Of a stretch of DNA of 6,686 nucleotides, positions 1 through 6,405 are shown one piece after another. The first letter of the stretch is position 1, and each line of letters begins with the position of its first letter. Source of the stretch: Gammaproteobacteria bacterium. GTDB taxonomy: Bacteria > Pseudomonadota > Gammaproteobacteria > Steroidobacterales > MnTg04. The DNA is taken from NCBI GenBank assembly GCA_027297845.1, contig JAPUHG010000322.1, forward strand, positions 1-6,686. The letters are read 5' to 3'. The position numbers and the translations under genes were made by a program. Below the pieces are notes generated by a model, which saw nothing but the letters and a program-made list of their open reading frames with translations, searched no databases and was not told where the DNA came from.

Positions 1-10
1 CGCGGCGTGA
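1..10 (+). CDS. Possible last codons of paaA (partial)
   Basis: Reading frame 2 gives Ala-Ala-stop (TGA at 8-10) just before the paaB start. Known PaaA proteins end in a short Lys/Arg/Ala-rich tail, and paaA normally lies directly upstream of paaB, so this is the likely end of the catalytic monooxygenase subunit gene. The other two frames also close within a few bases (TGA at 12-14 and 16-18), so the frame is not certain. The call rests mainly on gene order. Confidence 0.3.
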
Positions 11-17
11 GTGAATG

Positions 18-305
18 ATGAGCAAGCAGAGCTGGTATTTATAAGAAGTATTCATTCGCGCTCGAGCTGGCTTGAGCCACCGGCATGTTGGCAGTATTCA
101 TGCCGCCGACAAGGCCATGGCAATTGACCACGCGCGCGACCTCTATACCCGGCGCAACGAGGGCATCAGCATCTGGGTAGTCGAATCCGCAAATATTATC
201 GCGTCCGACCCGGCGGACAGCGATGCGTTGTTCGACCCGGCTGCCGACAAGATCTATCGCCATCCGACCTTTTACGAGATACCGGACGATGTCGAGAATA
301 TATGA
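18..305 (+). CDS. paaB: PaaB, phenylacetyl-CoA epoxidase subunit, with in-frame TAA at codon 9
   Basis: PaaB is the small subunit of the cytoplasmic phenylacetyl-CoA 1,2-epoxidase and is thought to bridge PaaAC heterodimers. The frame opening at ATG 18 (a second in-frame ATG lies at 15) encodes 95 codons, the same length as E. coli PaaB. It reads MSKQSWYL, then TAA (42-44), then EVFIRARAGL, then conserved PaaB blocks: GLSHRHVGS at 18-26, YTRRNEG near 45, SIWVV near 53, YRHPTFYEIPDD near the C-terminus. No frameshift is needed; only the one codon interrupts it. Relatives have Tyr or Trp there (WPLYEVF or WPLWEVF), and TAT or TAC to TAA is a single change. The longest uninterrupted reading starts at TTG 72 and would lack the first 18 residues, a conserved beta-strand region; TTG 72 is aligned with an internal Leu and has no clear ribosome binding site. 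Identity as paaB is firm. Whether it is functional, a recent pseudogene or a base-call error cannot be told here. Confidence 0.85.
42..44 (+). other. Premature in-frame stop codon (TAA) in paaB
   Basis: The triplet TAA falls between codons for Leu8 and Glu10 of the paaB frame, where homologues carry an aromatic residue before the conserved EVF(I/V)R segment. TAA also serves as an apparently normal stop at 5170-5172 in this window, so code reassignment is unlikely. Nothing seen around it resembles a known recoding signal. Confidence 0.85.
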
Positions 306-320
306 GGACCGGCTGACGAA

Positions 321-1079
321 ATGAACAAAGAAAAGGCACTGATCGCGTATGTCACGCGCATGGGAGACAACGCCATTATCATGGCGCAGCGGCTGTCCGA
401 GTGGGTCGGCCACGGCCCGGAACTGGAAGAAGAAATGGCGATGGGCAACTTCGCGCTGGACTATGTTGGACAGGCGCGCATGTTTTTCTCTTACGCCGGT
501 GAACTCGAGGGGAAGGGGCGCAGCGAAGACGACATCTGTTTTCTCCGCGATGGCTGGGATTATGGCAACGTCCTGCTGGTGGAACGGCCCAATGGAGATT
601 TTGGCGAGACCATCGCCCGGCTGGTGTTGTTCGAAACATTTTATTCCCTGCAACTGGAGGCCCTGGCGTCCTCGCCGGCCAAAAAACTCGCTGAAATAGC
701 CGCGCGCGCGATCAAGGAATCCGCTTACCACCTTCGCCATGCCAGCCACTGGCTGCTTCGTCTCGGTGACGGCACTGAAGAAAGCCACCGCCGGGTGCAG
801 GGCGCGATTGATAACTTGTGGACCTATACCGGAGAGTTGTTTGCAACTGATGAGGTCGACGAATTGATGCAGGCCGAATGGGAAGCGCCCGATCTGACAG
901 TGCTGCACGAGCAATGGCATCGGCAAATTGAACAATTGCTGGCCAAGGCCACTTTGCAGAAACCGGATGATGGCTGGATGGATTCAGGCGGCAAGCAAGG
1001 CCACCACAGCGAGCACCTGGGATACATCCTGGTCGAGATGCAAAGCCTGCAGCGCACCTACCCGGGCGCCAACTGGTAG
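321..1079 (+). CDS. paaC: PaaC, structural subunit of phenylacetyl-CoA epoxidase
   Basis: This 252-residue protein (E. coli PaaC is about 248) is the non-catalytic ferritin-like subunit that pairs with PaaA in the ring 1,2-phenylacetyl-CoA epoxidase, a cytoplasmic bacterial diiron multicomponent monooxygenase. Conserved PaaC blocks are visible: RLSEWVGHGPELE at about 24-36, ALDYVGQAR at 45-53, LLVERPNGDF at 85-94, AIKESAYHLRH at 130-140 and GGKQGHHSEHLG at 223-234, ending in the usual YPGANW. The KExxYH pattern replaces the canonical ExxH iron ligand motif, as expected for the metal-free PaaC partner. The ATG at 321 lies 15 bp after the paaB stop; an AGGA at 305-308 is a rather distant ribosome binding site, so translation may partly depend on coupling to paaB. 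If the paaB nonsense codon is real, polarity on paaC is possible. The alternative family member PaaA is excluded by sequence and length. Confidence 0.96.
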   Translation: MNKEKALIAYVTRMGDNAIIMAQRLSEWVGHGPELEEEMAMGNFALDYVGQARMFFSYAGELEGKGRSEDDICFLRDGWDYGNVLLVERPNGDFGETIARLVLFETFYSLQLEALASSPAKKLAEIAARAIKESAYHLRHASHWLLRLGDGTEESHRRVQGAIDNLWTYTGELFATDEVDELMQAEWEAPDLTVLHEQWHRQIEQLLAKATLQKPDDGWMDSGGKQGHHSEHLGYILVEMQSLQRTYPGANW

Positions 1080-1085
1080 AAAAGC

Positions 1086-1592
1086 ATGCCGACTCGAAAC
1101 CGCAAGCTTGAGGCATCTGCCTGGGAAATACTGGAGCATATTCCCGATCCGGAAATTCCGGTATTGAGCATTGTCGATCTCGGCATCGTACGATCGGTAG
1201 AAATCGATGGTCCAAAAGTGATCGTGGGGGTTGCGCCAACCTATTCGGGTTGCCCGGCGACCGAGGTCATCGAAGACAGTGTCATCAAATCGTTGCAATC
1301 GGGCGGGATCAGCGACGTCTCCATACATAGAGTATTGTCGCCACCGTGGACCAGCGACTGGATCAGCGACCGCGGGCGCGAGAAATTGCGAAAGTATGGA
1401 ATTGCGCCACCGAAAAAAGGGGTAGCACACGGCAGGTTGCTCGGCGATGCAATGCCTGCAGAGCGAATTGCGTGTCCAAGATGCGGCACTGAGAACACAA
1501 AAAAGGTCAGTGAATTCGGCTCAACGGCCTGCAAGGCATCCTACAAATGCATAGAATGCCTGGAGCCTTTCGAGTATTTCAAATGCATTTGA
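1086..1592 (+). CDS. paaD: PaaD, MIP18/DUF59 family protein of the PA-CoA epoxidase operon
   Basis: This 168-residue protein (E. coli PaaD is about 165) has an N-terminal DUF59/MIP18 domain, with IPDPEIPVLSIVDLG at 19-33 and PTYSGCPATE at 51-60 including the conserved Cys56. It also has a C-terminal cysteine cluster: CPRC at 130-133, Cys149 in EFGSTACKA, CIEC at 155-158 and Cys167 in the terminal EYFKCI. The family is related to SufT and CIA Fe-S maturation factors. PaaD is needed for epoxidase activity in vivo and is thought to help assemble or deliver the iron or Fe-S centre of PaaA or PaaE rather than catalyse a step. The start lies 6 bp after the paaC stop, consistent with co-translation; no strong Shine-Dalgarno is seen. 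All expected cysteines are present. Confidence 0.96.
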   Translation: MPTRNRKLEASAWEILEHIPDPEIPVLSIVDLGIVRSVEIDGPKVIVGVAPTYSGCPATEVIEDSVIKSLQSGGISDVSIHRVLSPPWTSDWISDRGREKLRKYGIAPPKKGVAHGRLLGDAMPAERIACPRCGTENTKKVSEFGSTACKASYKCIECLEPFEYFKCI

Positions 1593-1606
1593 CGATTTTC
1601 AACAAA

Positions 1607-1612
1607 AAGGTG
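1607..1612 (+). promoter_or_regulatory. Ribosome binding site for the small membrane protein gene
   Basis: AAGGTG lies 9 bp before the ATG at 1622. It is a clear Shine-Dalgarno match in the 29-bp gap after paaD and supports this small ORF as a translated gene with this start. Confidence 0.55.
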
Positions 1613-1621
1613 CATGGATAA

Positions 1622-1882
1622 ATGAAGCATCTCGATGAAGCGGGCGAGACCTACGGCGAGCATTTTTTGTTCGCTGCTCGTGTGGGGCTGCTAATGATTT
1701 TTGGCGGACTCGCTGCGCTTGTTCATGCGATTTGTCCGTGGTGGTTTGCGCGCACCGGTTCAAATGCAATCCAGACTATAAACGCCATGCTGGAAAATCG
1801 GCATAAAGTCACGGGAAATACCCGACAAAACAGCGCGGCCGATGCGAACCGGATCGGACCGGAAAACTCACGCCAGCGATGA
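1622..1882 (+). CDS. Small one-span membrane protein, DUF6356-like
   Basis: This 86-residue protein has unknown function. The N-terminal part reads as a short soluble segment with GETYGEHF at 8-15, then a hydrophobic, Gly/Ala-rich stretch at about 16-42 (GLLMIFGGLAALVHAICPWWF) likely to span the membrane, then ARTGSNAIQTINAML at 43-57. From memory, the pattern GE(S/T)YxEH, hydrophobic helix with LVHA, P, then F..TGS..I..L matches the DUF6356 family of short proteobacterial proteins, which end near residue 60. The remaining 25 residues here are polar and low in recognisable pattern. The gene sits between paaD and paaE, co-directional, 29 bp after paaD and 37 bp before paaE, with a good ribosome binding site, so it is probably part of the paa transcript. 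A role in phenylacetate uptake or in membrane association of the pathway is only a guess. Confidence 0.75.
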   Translation: MKHLDEAGETYGEHFLFAARVGLLMIFGGLAALVHAICPWWFARTGSNAIQTINAMLENRHKVTGNTRQNSAADANRIGPENSRQR

Positions 1883-1919
1883 TAAATTCCTGGCCGCTAA
1901 TACATAAACAAGTCACCCA

Positions 1920-3002
1920 ATGAAGCATTTTCACAAACTAAAGATCGCCCGGATCGAACCGGAGACACCGGATTCGGTGTGCGTTTATCTGGATGTGCCG
2001 GAGGAACTGCGCGATGAGTATGCCTTCCTCCAGGGCCAGCATCTGCCGGTGCGTGCCGAGATCGACGGTGAACAGGTCAGGCGAACCTATTCGATTTGCA
2101 GTGCGGTAGGAGAACCGGAACTCCGCATCGGTGTGCGCGTACAGAAGAACGGGGTGTTCTCCGGGTATATCGCTACGACTCTGCAGACCGGGGATTTGCT
2201 CGAGGTAATGCCGCCGGTCGGTCACTTTCAGACACTTTTGTCGGCGGAAAAAAAGAAAAACTACGTGGCGTTCGTCTCCGGCAGCGGTATTACGCCACTG
2301 CTTTCGATCGTGAAAACCACGCTGGCTACGGAACCGCAAAGCCGGTTTTTCCTGTTCTATGCCAACAGAACTCAGGAAAGCACGATGTTTCTCGAGGAGT
2401 TGCACGACCTGAAGAATCAGTACACGGATCGACTATCGCTGCATTTCATTTTCAGTCAGGAGGAGCAGGAATTCGAAATCGCCAGTGGGCGATTCGATGC
2501 AGACAAAGTTCGCCGGCTCTACCAGGGTTTCTGTGCCGGCCTGACCACCGATGAAGTCTTTGTTTGTGGGCCCGGCACTATGATCGATACAGTCAAGAAC
2601 ACGCTCATTGAACTCGGTATCGATAAGAGCAATATTCACAGTGAGCACTTCGCGGTCAGCAAGAAGACCGAGCCGGCACCGGAAGCCGCTGCAGCGCAGC
2701 CCACCGACGTGGCCGAGGATATCGCCAGCGTCACGGTAATCCTGGATGGCCATACGAAGAAGTTCGATATGCCGATGGATGGCGTGACGGTGCTGGAAGC
2801 AGCCCGCGAACATGGCCTGGATTTGCCTGCGTCCTGTGAGGCCGGGGTCTGCTCGACCTGCCGCACGCATCTTCGTGAAGGCAAGGTGGAAATGGAAGAA
2901 AACTACGCGCTGGAACCCTGGGAGGTCGATGAGGGATTTGTCCTCGCCTGCCAGGCGCACCCACTCAGCAGGAGATTGGTCATCGATTACGACAAGACCT
3001 GA
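1920..3002 (+). CDS. paaE: PaaE, FAD/[2Fe-2S] NADPH reductase of PA-CoA epoxidase
   Basis: PaaE passes electrons from NADPH via FAD and a plant-type [2Fe-2S] cluster to the PaaABC epoxidase. The 360 residues (E. coli PaaE is about 356) show a ferredoxin-reductase FAD domain at about 5-105 with the flavin-binding RRTYS at 54-58, a nicotinamide-binding domain with GSGITP at 121-126 and CGPG at 216-219, a Pro/Ala-rich linker at about 248-263, and a C-terminal ferredoxin domain. The cluster ligands are Cys306, Cys311, Cys314 and Cys344, in the pattern CxxxxCxxC...C. All cofactor motifs are intact. The ATG at 1920 matches the expected N-terminus, but the 37-bp gap before it has no clear purine-rich ribosome binding site. 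It normally follows paaD directly; here the DUF6356-like gene separates them. Confidence 0.96.
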   Translation: MKHFHKLKIARIEPETPDSVCVYLDVPEELRDEYAFLQGQHLPVRAEIDGEQVRRTYSICSAVGEPELRIGVRVQKNGVFSGYIATTLQTGDLLEVMPPVGHFQTLLSAEKKKNYVAFVSGSGITPLLSIVKTTLATEPQSRFFLFYANRTQESTMFLEELHDLKNQYTDRLSLHFIFSQEEQEFEIASGRFDADKVRRLYQGFCAGLTTDEVFVCGPGTMIDTVKNTLIELGIDKSNIHSEHFAVSKKTEPAPEAAAAQPTDVAEDIASVTVILDGHTKKFDMPMDGVTVLEAAREHGLDLPASCEAGVCSTCRTHLREGKVEMEENYALEPWEVDEGFVLACQAHPLSRRLVIDYDKT

Positions 3003-3040
3003 TCAAGAACCATTGTTCCCAAGTTTCCCCGGCAAACCGC

Positions 3041-3046
3041 TACAAT
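3041..3046 (+). promoter_or_regulatory. Possible sigma-70 -10 element upstream of the hydratase/dehydrogenase gene
   Basis: TACAAT differs from the TATAAT consensus at one base and lies 32 bp before the ATG at 3079, in the longest gene-to-gene gap of the window (76 bp). A matching -35 is poor: TTGTTC at 3013-3018 is 22 bp away and TTCCCA at 3016-3021 is 19 bp away. It may be an internal promoter letting the beta-oxidation genes be expressed separately, but it is only a motif match. Confidence 0.3.
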
Positions 3047-3078
3047 AAGCGCCCGCCATCAACCCGGGATTATGCTGG

Positions 3079-5172
3079 ATGAGCGAAACAGTATCTCTTT
3101 CACTGCACGGTCAGGTCGCGGTTATCACCATCGACAACCCACCGGTCAATGCGCTGTCCCACTCGGTGCGAAAAGGCATCAGCGACTGCCTTGCCGAGGC
3201 GGCTAAAGACGATAACGTCAAGACGGTGGTTCTCTACTGCGCGGGCCGAACATTTATCGCCGGCGCCGATATCCGTGAATTTGGCAAGCCGCCACAAAGC
3301 CCATCGCTGCGCGAAGTGCTTTCGCAACTGGATAGTTTCCGCAAACCAATCGTTGCCGCTATCCACGGCACCGCACTAGGGGGTGGGCTGGAGACCGCGC
3401 TGTGCTGCCACTACCGGGTAGTGAATAGCGATGCAAAACTGGGTCTGCCAGAGGTAAAACTGGGACTCTTACCGGGATCGGGTGGCACCCAGCGATTGCC
3501 ACGCCTGATCGGGGCCGAGCGCGCGCTCGACATGATGATCGGCGGAAAACCGGTCGATGCGACAACCGCAACCGCCTGGGGGATAAGCGATGAATGCACT
3601 GATGACGAAATCCTGCAAGCCGCCATGGATTTCGCGAAAAATAAAATAGATGTTGAGAAGCTGCCACGAGTCAGCGCAAACAAAGTCGCCGACATCGAGG
3701 ACGATTTTTTCGCCGCATACCGGAAAAAGATTGCCCACCGTACCCGTGGCTTTGCAGCGCCTGAAAGAATCGTACAATGCGTGGAGGCCGCCGTATCGCT
3801 GTCCTTCGAAGAAGGTATGCGCAAGGAGCGCGAGCTGTTTCGTCTTTGCCGCGACTCTGACCAGAGCGCATCGATGCGCCATCTGTTTTTCGCCGAGCGC
3901 CAGGTCGCCCGCGTCCCCGATGTACCCGCGGACACACAGGTACGCGAGATTGACAACCTTGCAGTTATCGGCGCCGGCACCATGGGCGCTGGTATTGCGC
4001 TGGCATGTCTCAATGCGGGGCTGAATGTATCGCTGCTCGATAAAGATCGGCAGGGTCTGGAGCGCGGCCAGGCCACGATCGAAAAATTGCTTTCCGCTGC
4101 CGTCAGCAAGGGACGGCAAACAGCTACGCAAATGCGGGAACAGTTATCTCGCCTGGAGCTGATCGATGATTATCAGGCGCTGGCCGACGCCGACCTGGTC
4201 ATCGAAGCCGTCTTCGAATCGATGGCCATCAAGGAAGAGGTGTTTTCCATGCTGGACAAGGTCTGTCGTGATGGCGCAATACTCGCCAGCAACACCTCTA
4301 CCCTGGATATCGATCGGATTGCGGCGGCGACCTCGCGCCCCGCAGACGTGATCGGGCTGCATTTTTTTAGTCCCGCCAATATTATGAAACTGCTGGAACT
4401 TGTCCGCGGGGCCGAGACCTCGGCCGAGGTTATCGCCACCTCAATGCGCTTTGCGCGGCAGCTATCCAAGATCGGCGTCCTGGTCGGCAACTGCTTCGGT
4501 TTTGTCGGCAATCGAATGCTCTATGGGTATGGCCGCGAGAACCAGTTTCTGCTGCTCGAAGGCGCGGCGCCCGAGCATATCGACAAGGTTCTAACCGACT
4601 GGGGCATGGCGATGGGACCGAACGCCGTCGGCGATCTCGCCGGGCTGGATGTTGGTTACAAAGTCCGCCAGGAGCGCACCGATCTGCCCGCTGATTCCAG
4701 GTATTACCGAGTCGCCGACATGCTTGCGGAGCAAGGCCGCTATGGCCAGAAGACCGGTCGCGGGATTTATTTATACACGGACGGGTCGCGCAAGCCGACA
4801 ACGGATCCGGAGGTGAGCGATATGATTCGCCAGGAAGCCAAACGCCTTGGTGTGGAACAAAGAGAAATCGGCAACGACGAAATTATCGAGCGTTGTATTT
4901 ATGCGTTGGTTCTGGAAGGTGCGAGGATACTCGAAGAAGGTTTTGCCCAGCGCGCCAGCGACATAGACGTGGTCTGGGCGAATGGTTATGGGTTTCCACG
5001 TTTTCGCGGCGGCCCGATGTTCTATGCTGATACCATTGGCTTAGATAAAGTCGATGAAGCAGTCTGCCGGTTTCGCGAGCGCTTTGGCTCGCAATACTGG
5101 TCAGCGTCTGAACTTCTGGAAAGACTGGCGCGTGACGGCGGCACATTCGGAAATCTGGCAAATAAGGAATAA
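3079..5172 (+). CDS. Bifunctional enoyl-CoA hydratase / 3-hydroxyacyl-CoA dehydrogenase
   Basis: This 697-residue cytoplasmic protein has a crotonase domain followed by an NAD-dependent 3-hydroxyacyl-CoA dehydrogenase. Crotonase (about 5-190): oxyanion-hole region AGADI at 61-65, HGTALGGGLE at 96-105 with catalytic-type Glu105, and LPEVKLG with Glu125, then GSGGTQR at 133-139; both acid residues needed for hydration are present. Dehydrogenase: Rossmann motif GAGTMGAG at 298-305, acidic Asp321 for the NAD ribose, SNTST at 404-408, and HFFSP with catalytic His428 paired to Glu440 twelve residues on. Two C-terminal helical repeats follow, at about 473-568 and 602-690. The architecture is that of FadJ, FadB and peroxisomal multifunctional enzyme 1. 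Lying between paaE and paaJ, 76 bp after paaE and 3 bp before paaJ, it can replace PaaF plus PaaH: hydration of 2,3-dehydroadipyl-CoA and oxidation of 3-hydroxyadipyl-CoA. A general fatty-acid role is possible; the assignment to phenylacetate is from context. Confidence 0.93.
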   Translation: MSETVSLSLHGQVAVITIDNPPVNALSHSVRKGISDCLAEAAKDDNVKTVVLYCAGRTFIAGADIREFGKPPQSPSLREVLSQLDSFRKPIVAAIHGTALGGGLETALCCHYRVVNSDAKLGLPEVKLGLLPGSGGTQRLPRLIGAERALDMMIGGKPVDATTATAWGISDECTDDEILQAAMDFAKNKIDVEKLPRVSANKVADIEDDFFAAYRKKIAHRTRGFAAPERIVQCVEAAVSLSFEEGMRKERELFRLCRDSDQSASMRHLFFAERQVARVPDVPADTQVREIDNLAVIGAGTMGAGIALACLNAGLNVSLLDKDRQGLERGQATIEKLLSAAVSKGRQTATQMREQLSRLELIDDYQALADADLVIEAVFESMAIKEEVFSMLDKVCRDGAILASNTSTLDIDRIAAATSRPADVIGLHFFSPANIMKLLELVRGAETSAEVIATSMRFARQLSKIGVLVGNCFGFVGNRMLYGYGRENQFLLLEGAAPEHIDKVLTDWGMAMGPNAVGDLAGLDVGYKVRQERTDLPADSRYYRVADMLAEQGRYGQKTGRGIYLYTDGSRKPTTDPEVSDMIRQEAKRLGVEQREIGNDEIIERCIYALVLEGARILEEGFAQRASDIDVVWANGYGFPRFRGGPMFYADTIGLDKVDEAVCRFRERFGSQYWSASELLERLARDGGTFGNLANKE
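5164..5168 (+). promoter_or_regulatory. Ribosome binding site of paaJ inside the upstream gene's end
   Basis: AAGGA ends 7 bp before the ATG at 5176 and overlaps the last codons of the hydratase/dehydrogenase gene, whose TAA is only 3 bp from the paaJ start. This indicates translational linkage and confirms the start. Confidence 0.7.
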
Positions 5173-5175
5173 ATC

Positions 5176-6381
5176 ATGAGCGATGCATTTATCTGCGAAG
5201 CCGTAAGGACCCCGATTGGCCGCTATGGCGGAGTACTCGCCCGGGTACGTGCCGATGACCTGGCCGCCAGGCCGATAGCCGAAATTCTGAGCCGTAACGG
5301 CGACCTCGATGCGAAGTTGATCGATGATCTGTATTACGGTTGCGCCAACCAGGCGGGGGAAGACAACCGCAACGTCGCGCGTATGGCGGGCCTGCTTGCC
5401 GGTTTGCCGGTTGAAGTTCCCGCCTGCACGGTCAATCGCCTGTGTGGTTCCGGCATGGATGCGATCGGGATGGCCGCACGCATCATAAAAAGCGGAGAGG
5501 CTTCACTGGTTCTGGCCGGCGGTGTCGAATCCATGTCACGCGCACCGATGGTGATTCCGAAACAGGAAGCTGCGTTCGGACGCCGCGCGGAGATGTTTGA
5601 TACGACGATGGGCTGGCGATTCATAAATCCCTTGATGAAAGAACAATTTGGCGTGGACTCAATGCCGGAAACCGGCGAAAACGTCGCCGAGCAATACAAC
5701 ATCAGCCGCGTCGATCAGGACGCGTTCGCTTTTGCTAGTCAGCAGCGCGTCGCGATTGCACAGAAAAATGGATTTTTCAGTCACGAGATCATCCCGGTCA
5801 GCATTCCGCAACGCCGTGGCGATCCTGTAGTCGTGGATACGGACGAACATCCGCGTGCGGAAACCAGCCTGGAAAAACTGTCGTTGCTGCCGACACCGTT
5901 TCGCAAGGATGGCACGGTGACCGCCGGCAACGCATCCGGAATTAACGATGGCGCTTGCGCATTACTGCTCGCGTCGGGTAAGGCTGCGAGAAAACACGGT
6001 TTGACGCCCCTGGCCAAGGTCGTTGGCATGGCAGCGGCCGGTGTCGAGCCACGCATCATGGGCATCGGGCCGATTCCCGCGACCCGGAAAGTGCTGGCAA
6101 TGACCGGGTTGGAGCTGACGCAGATGGATGTCATCGAAATTAATGAGGCCTTTGCCTCTCAATCACTGGCGGTCATTCGCGAGCTCGGTCTGGCGGATGA
6201 TGCCGAGCATGTAAACCCGAATGGCGGCGCCATTGCACTCGGTCATCCACTGGGCATGACCGGTGCGCGCCTGGTCACCACAGCCGCATACCAGTTGCGC
6301 GAGACCGGCGGCCGCTACGCCCTATGCACGATGTGCATCGGCGTCGGTCAGGGTATCGCGATGATTATCGAGAGCGTTTGA
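5176..6381 (+). CDS. paaJ: PaaJ/PcaF-type 3-oxoadipyl-CoA thiolase
   Basis: This thiolase is expected to cleave 3-oxoadipyl-CoA to succinyl-CoA and acetyl-CoA, the last step of the phenylacetate pathway (and of the beta-ketoadipate pathway as PcaF). It may also act on the earlier 3-oxo-5,6-dehydrosuberyl-CoA. The 401 residues equal the E. coli PaaJ length. Start MSDAFICEAVRTPIGRYGG is typical, and the family-specific GCANQAGEDNRNVARM at 55-70 and EMFDTTMGWRF at 139-149 favour PaaJ/PcaF over generic acetoacetyl-CoA thiolases. The catalytic set is complete: acyl-accepting Cys90 in NRLCGSGMD, NEAF at 323-326, GHP with His357, and Cys387 in CTMCIGVGQG. It is the last plus-strand gene in the window; the following gene converges on it after 24 bp. 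paaJ and pcaF cannot be told apart from sequence alone; the symbol follows the neighbours. Confidence 0.95.
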   Translation: MSDAFICEAVRTPIGRYGGVLARVRADDLAARPIAEILSRNGDLDAKLIDDLYYGCANQAGEDNRNVARMAGLLAGLPVEVPACTVNRLCGSGMDAIGMAARIIKSGEASLVLAGGVESMSRAPMVIPKQEAAFGRRAEMFDTTMGWRFINPLMKEQFGVDSMPETGENVAEQYNISRVDQDAFAFASQQRVAIAQKNGFFSHEIIPVSIPQRRGDPVVVDTDEHPRAETSLEKLSLLPTPFRKDGTVTAGNASGINDGACALLLASGKAARKHGLTPLAKVVGMAAAGVEPRIMGIGPIPATRKVLAMTGLELTQMDVIEINEAFASQSLAVIRELGLADDAEHVNPNGGAIALGHPLGMTGARLVTTAAYQLRETGGRYALCTMCIGVGQGIAMIIESV

Positions 6382-6405
6382 GGCTGCCGTCTAAAACAGC
6401 TTGGC

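Noticed and set aside
42..44. Reassignment of TAA to a sense codon to explain the paaB stop
   Set aside because: TAA ends the hydratase/dehydrogenase gene at 5170-5172 exactly at the family's usual C-terminus, and TAG and TGA also act as normal stops in the window. A local mutation or error is simpler.
39..935. Long minus-strand open frame (298 codons) opposite paaB and paaC
   Set aside because: It lies wholly antisense to two clearly conserved genes, and its translation shows no recognisable domain. It is a composition-driven shadow.
1883..1919. Promoter for paaE from TAATAC or TACATA-like bases
   Set aside because: No -35 at suitable spacing could be found, and AT-rich gap bases alone are not enough.
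3411..4109. Minus-strand open frame of 232 codons opposite the hydratase/dehydrogenase
   Set aside because: It is Ser/Ala/Arg-rich, has no domain pattern, and lies antisense to the conserved crotonase and Rossmann regions; a typical shadow frame.
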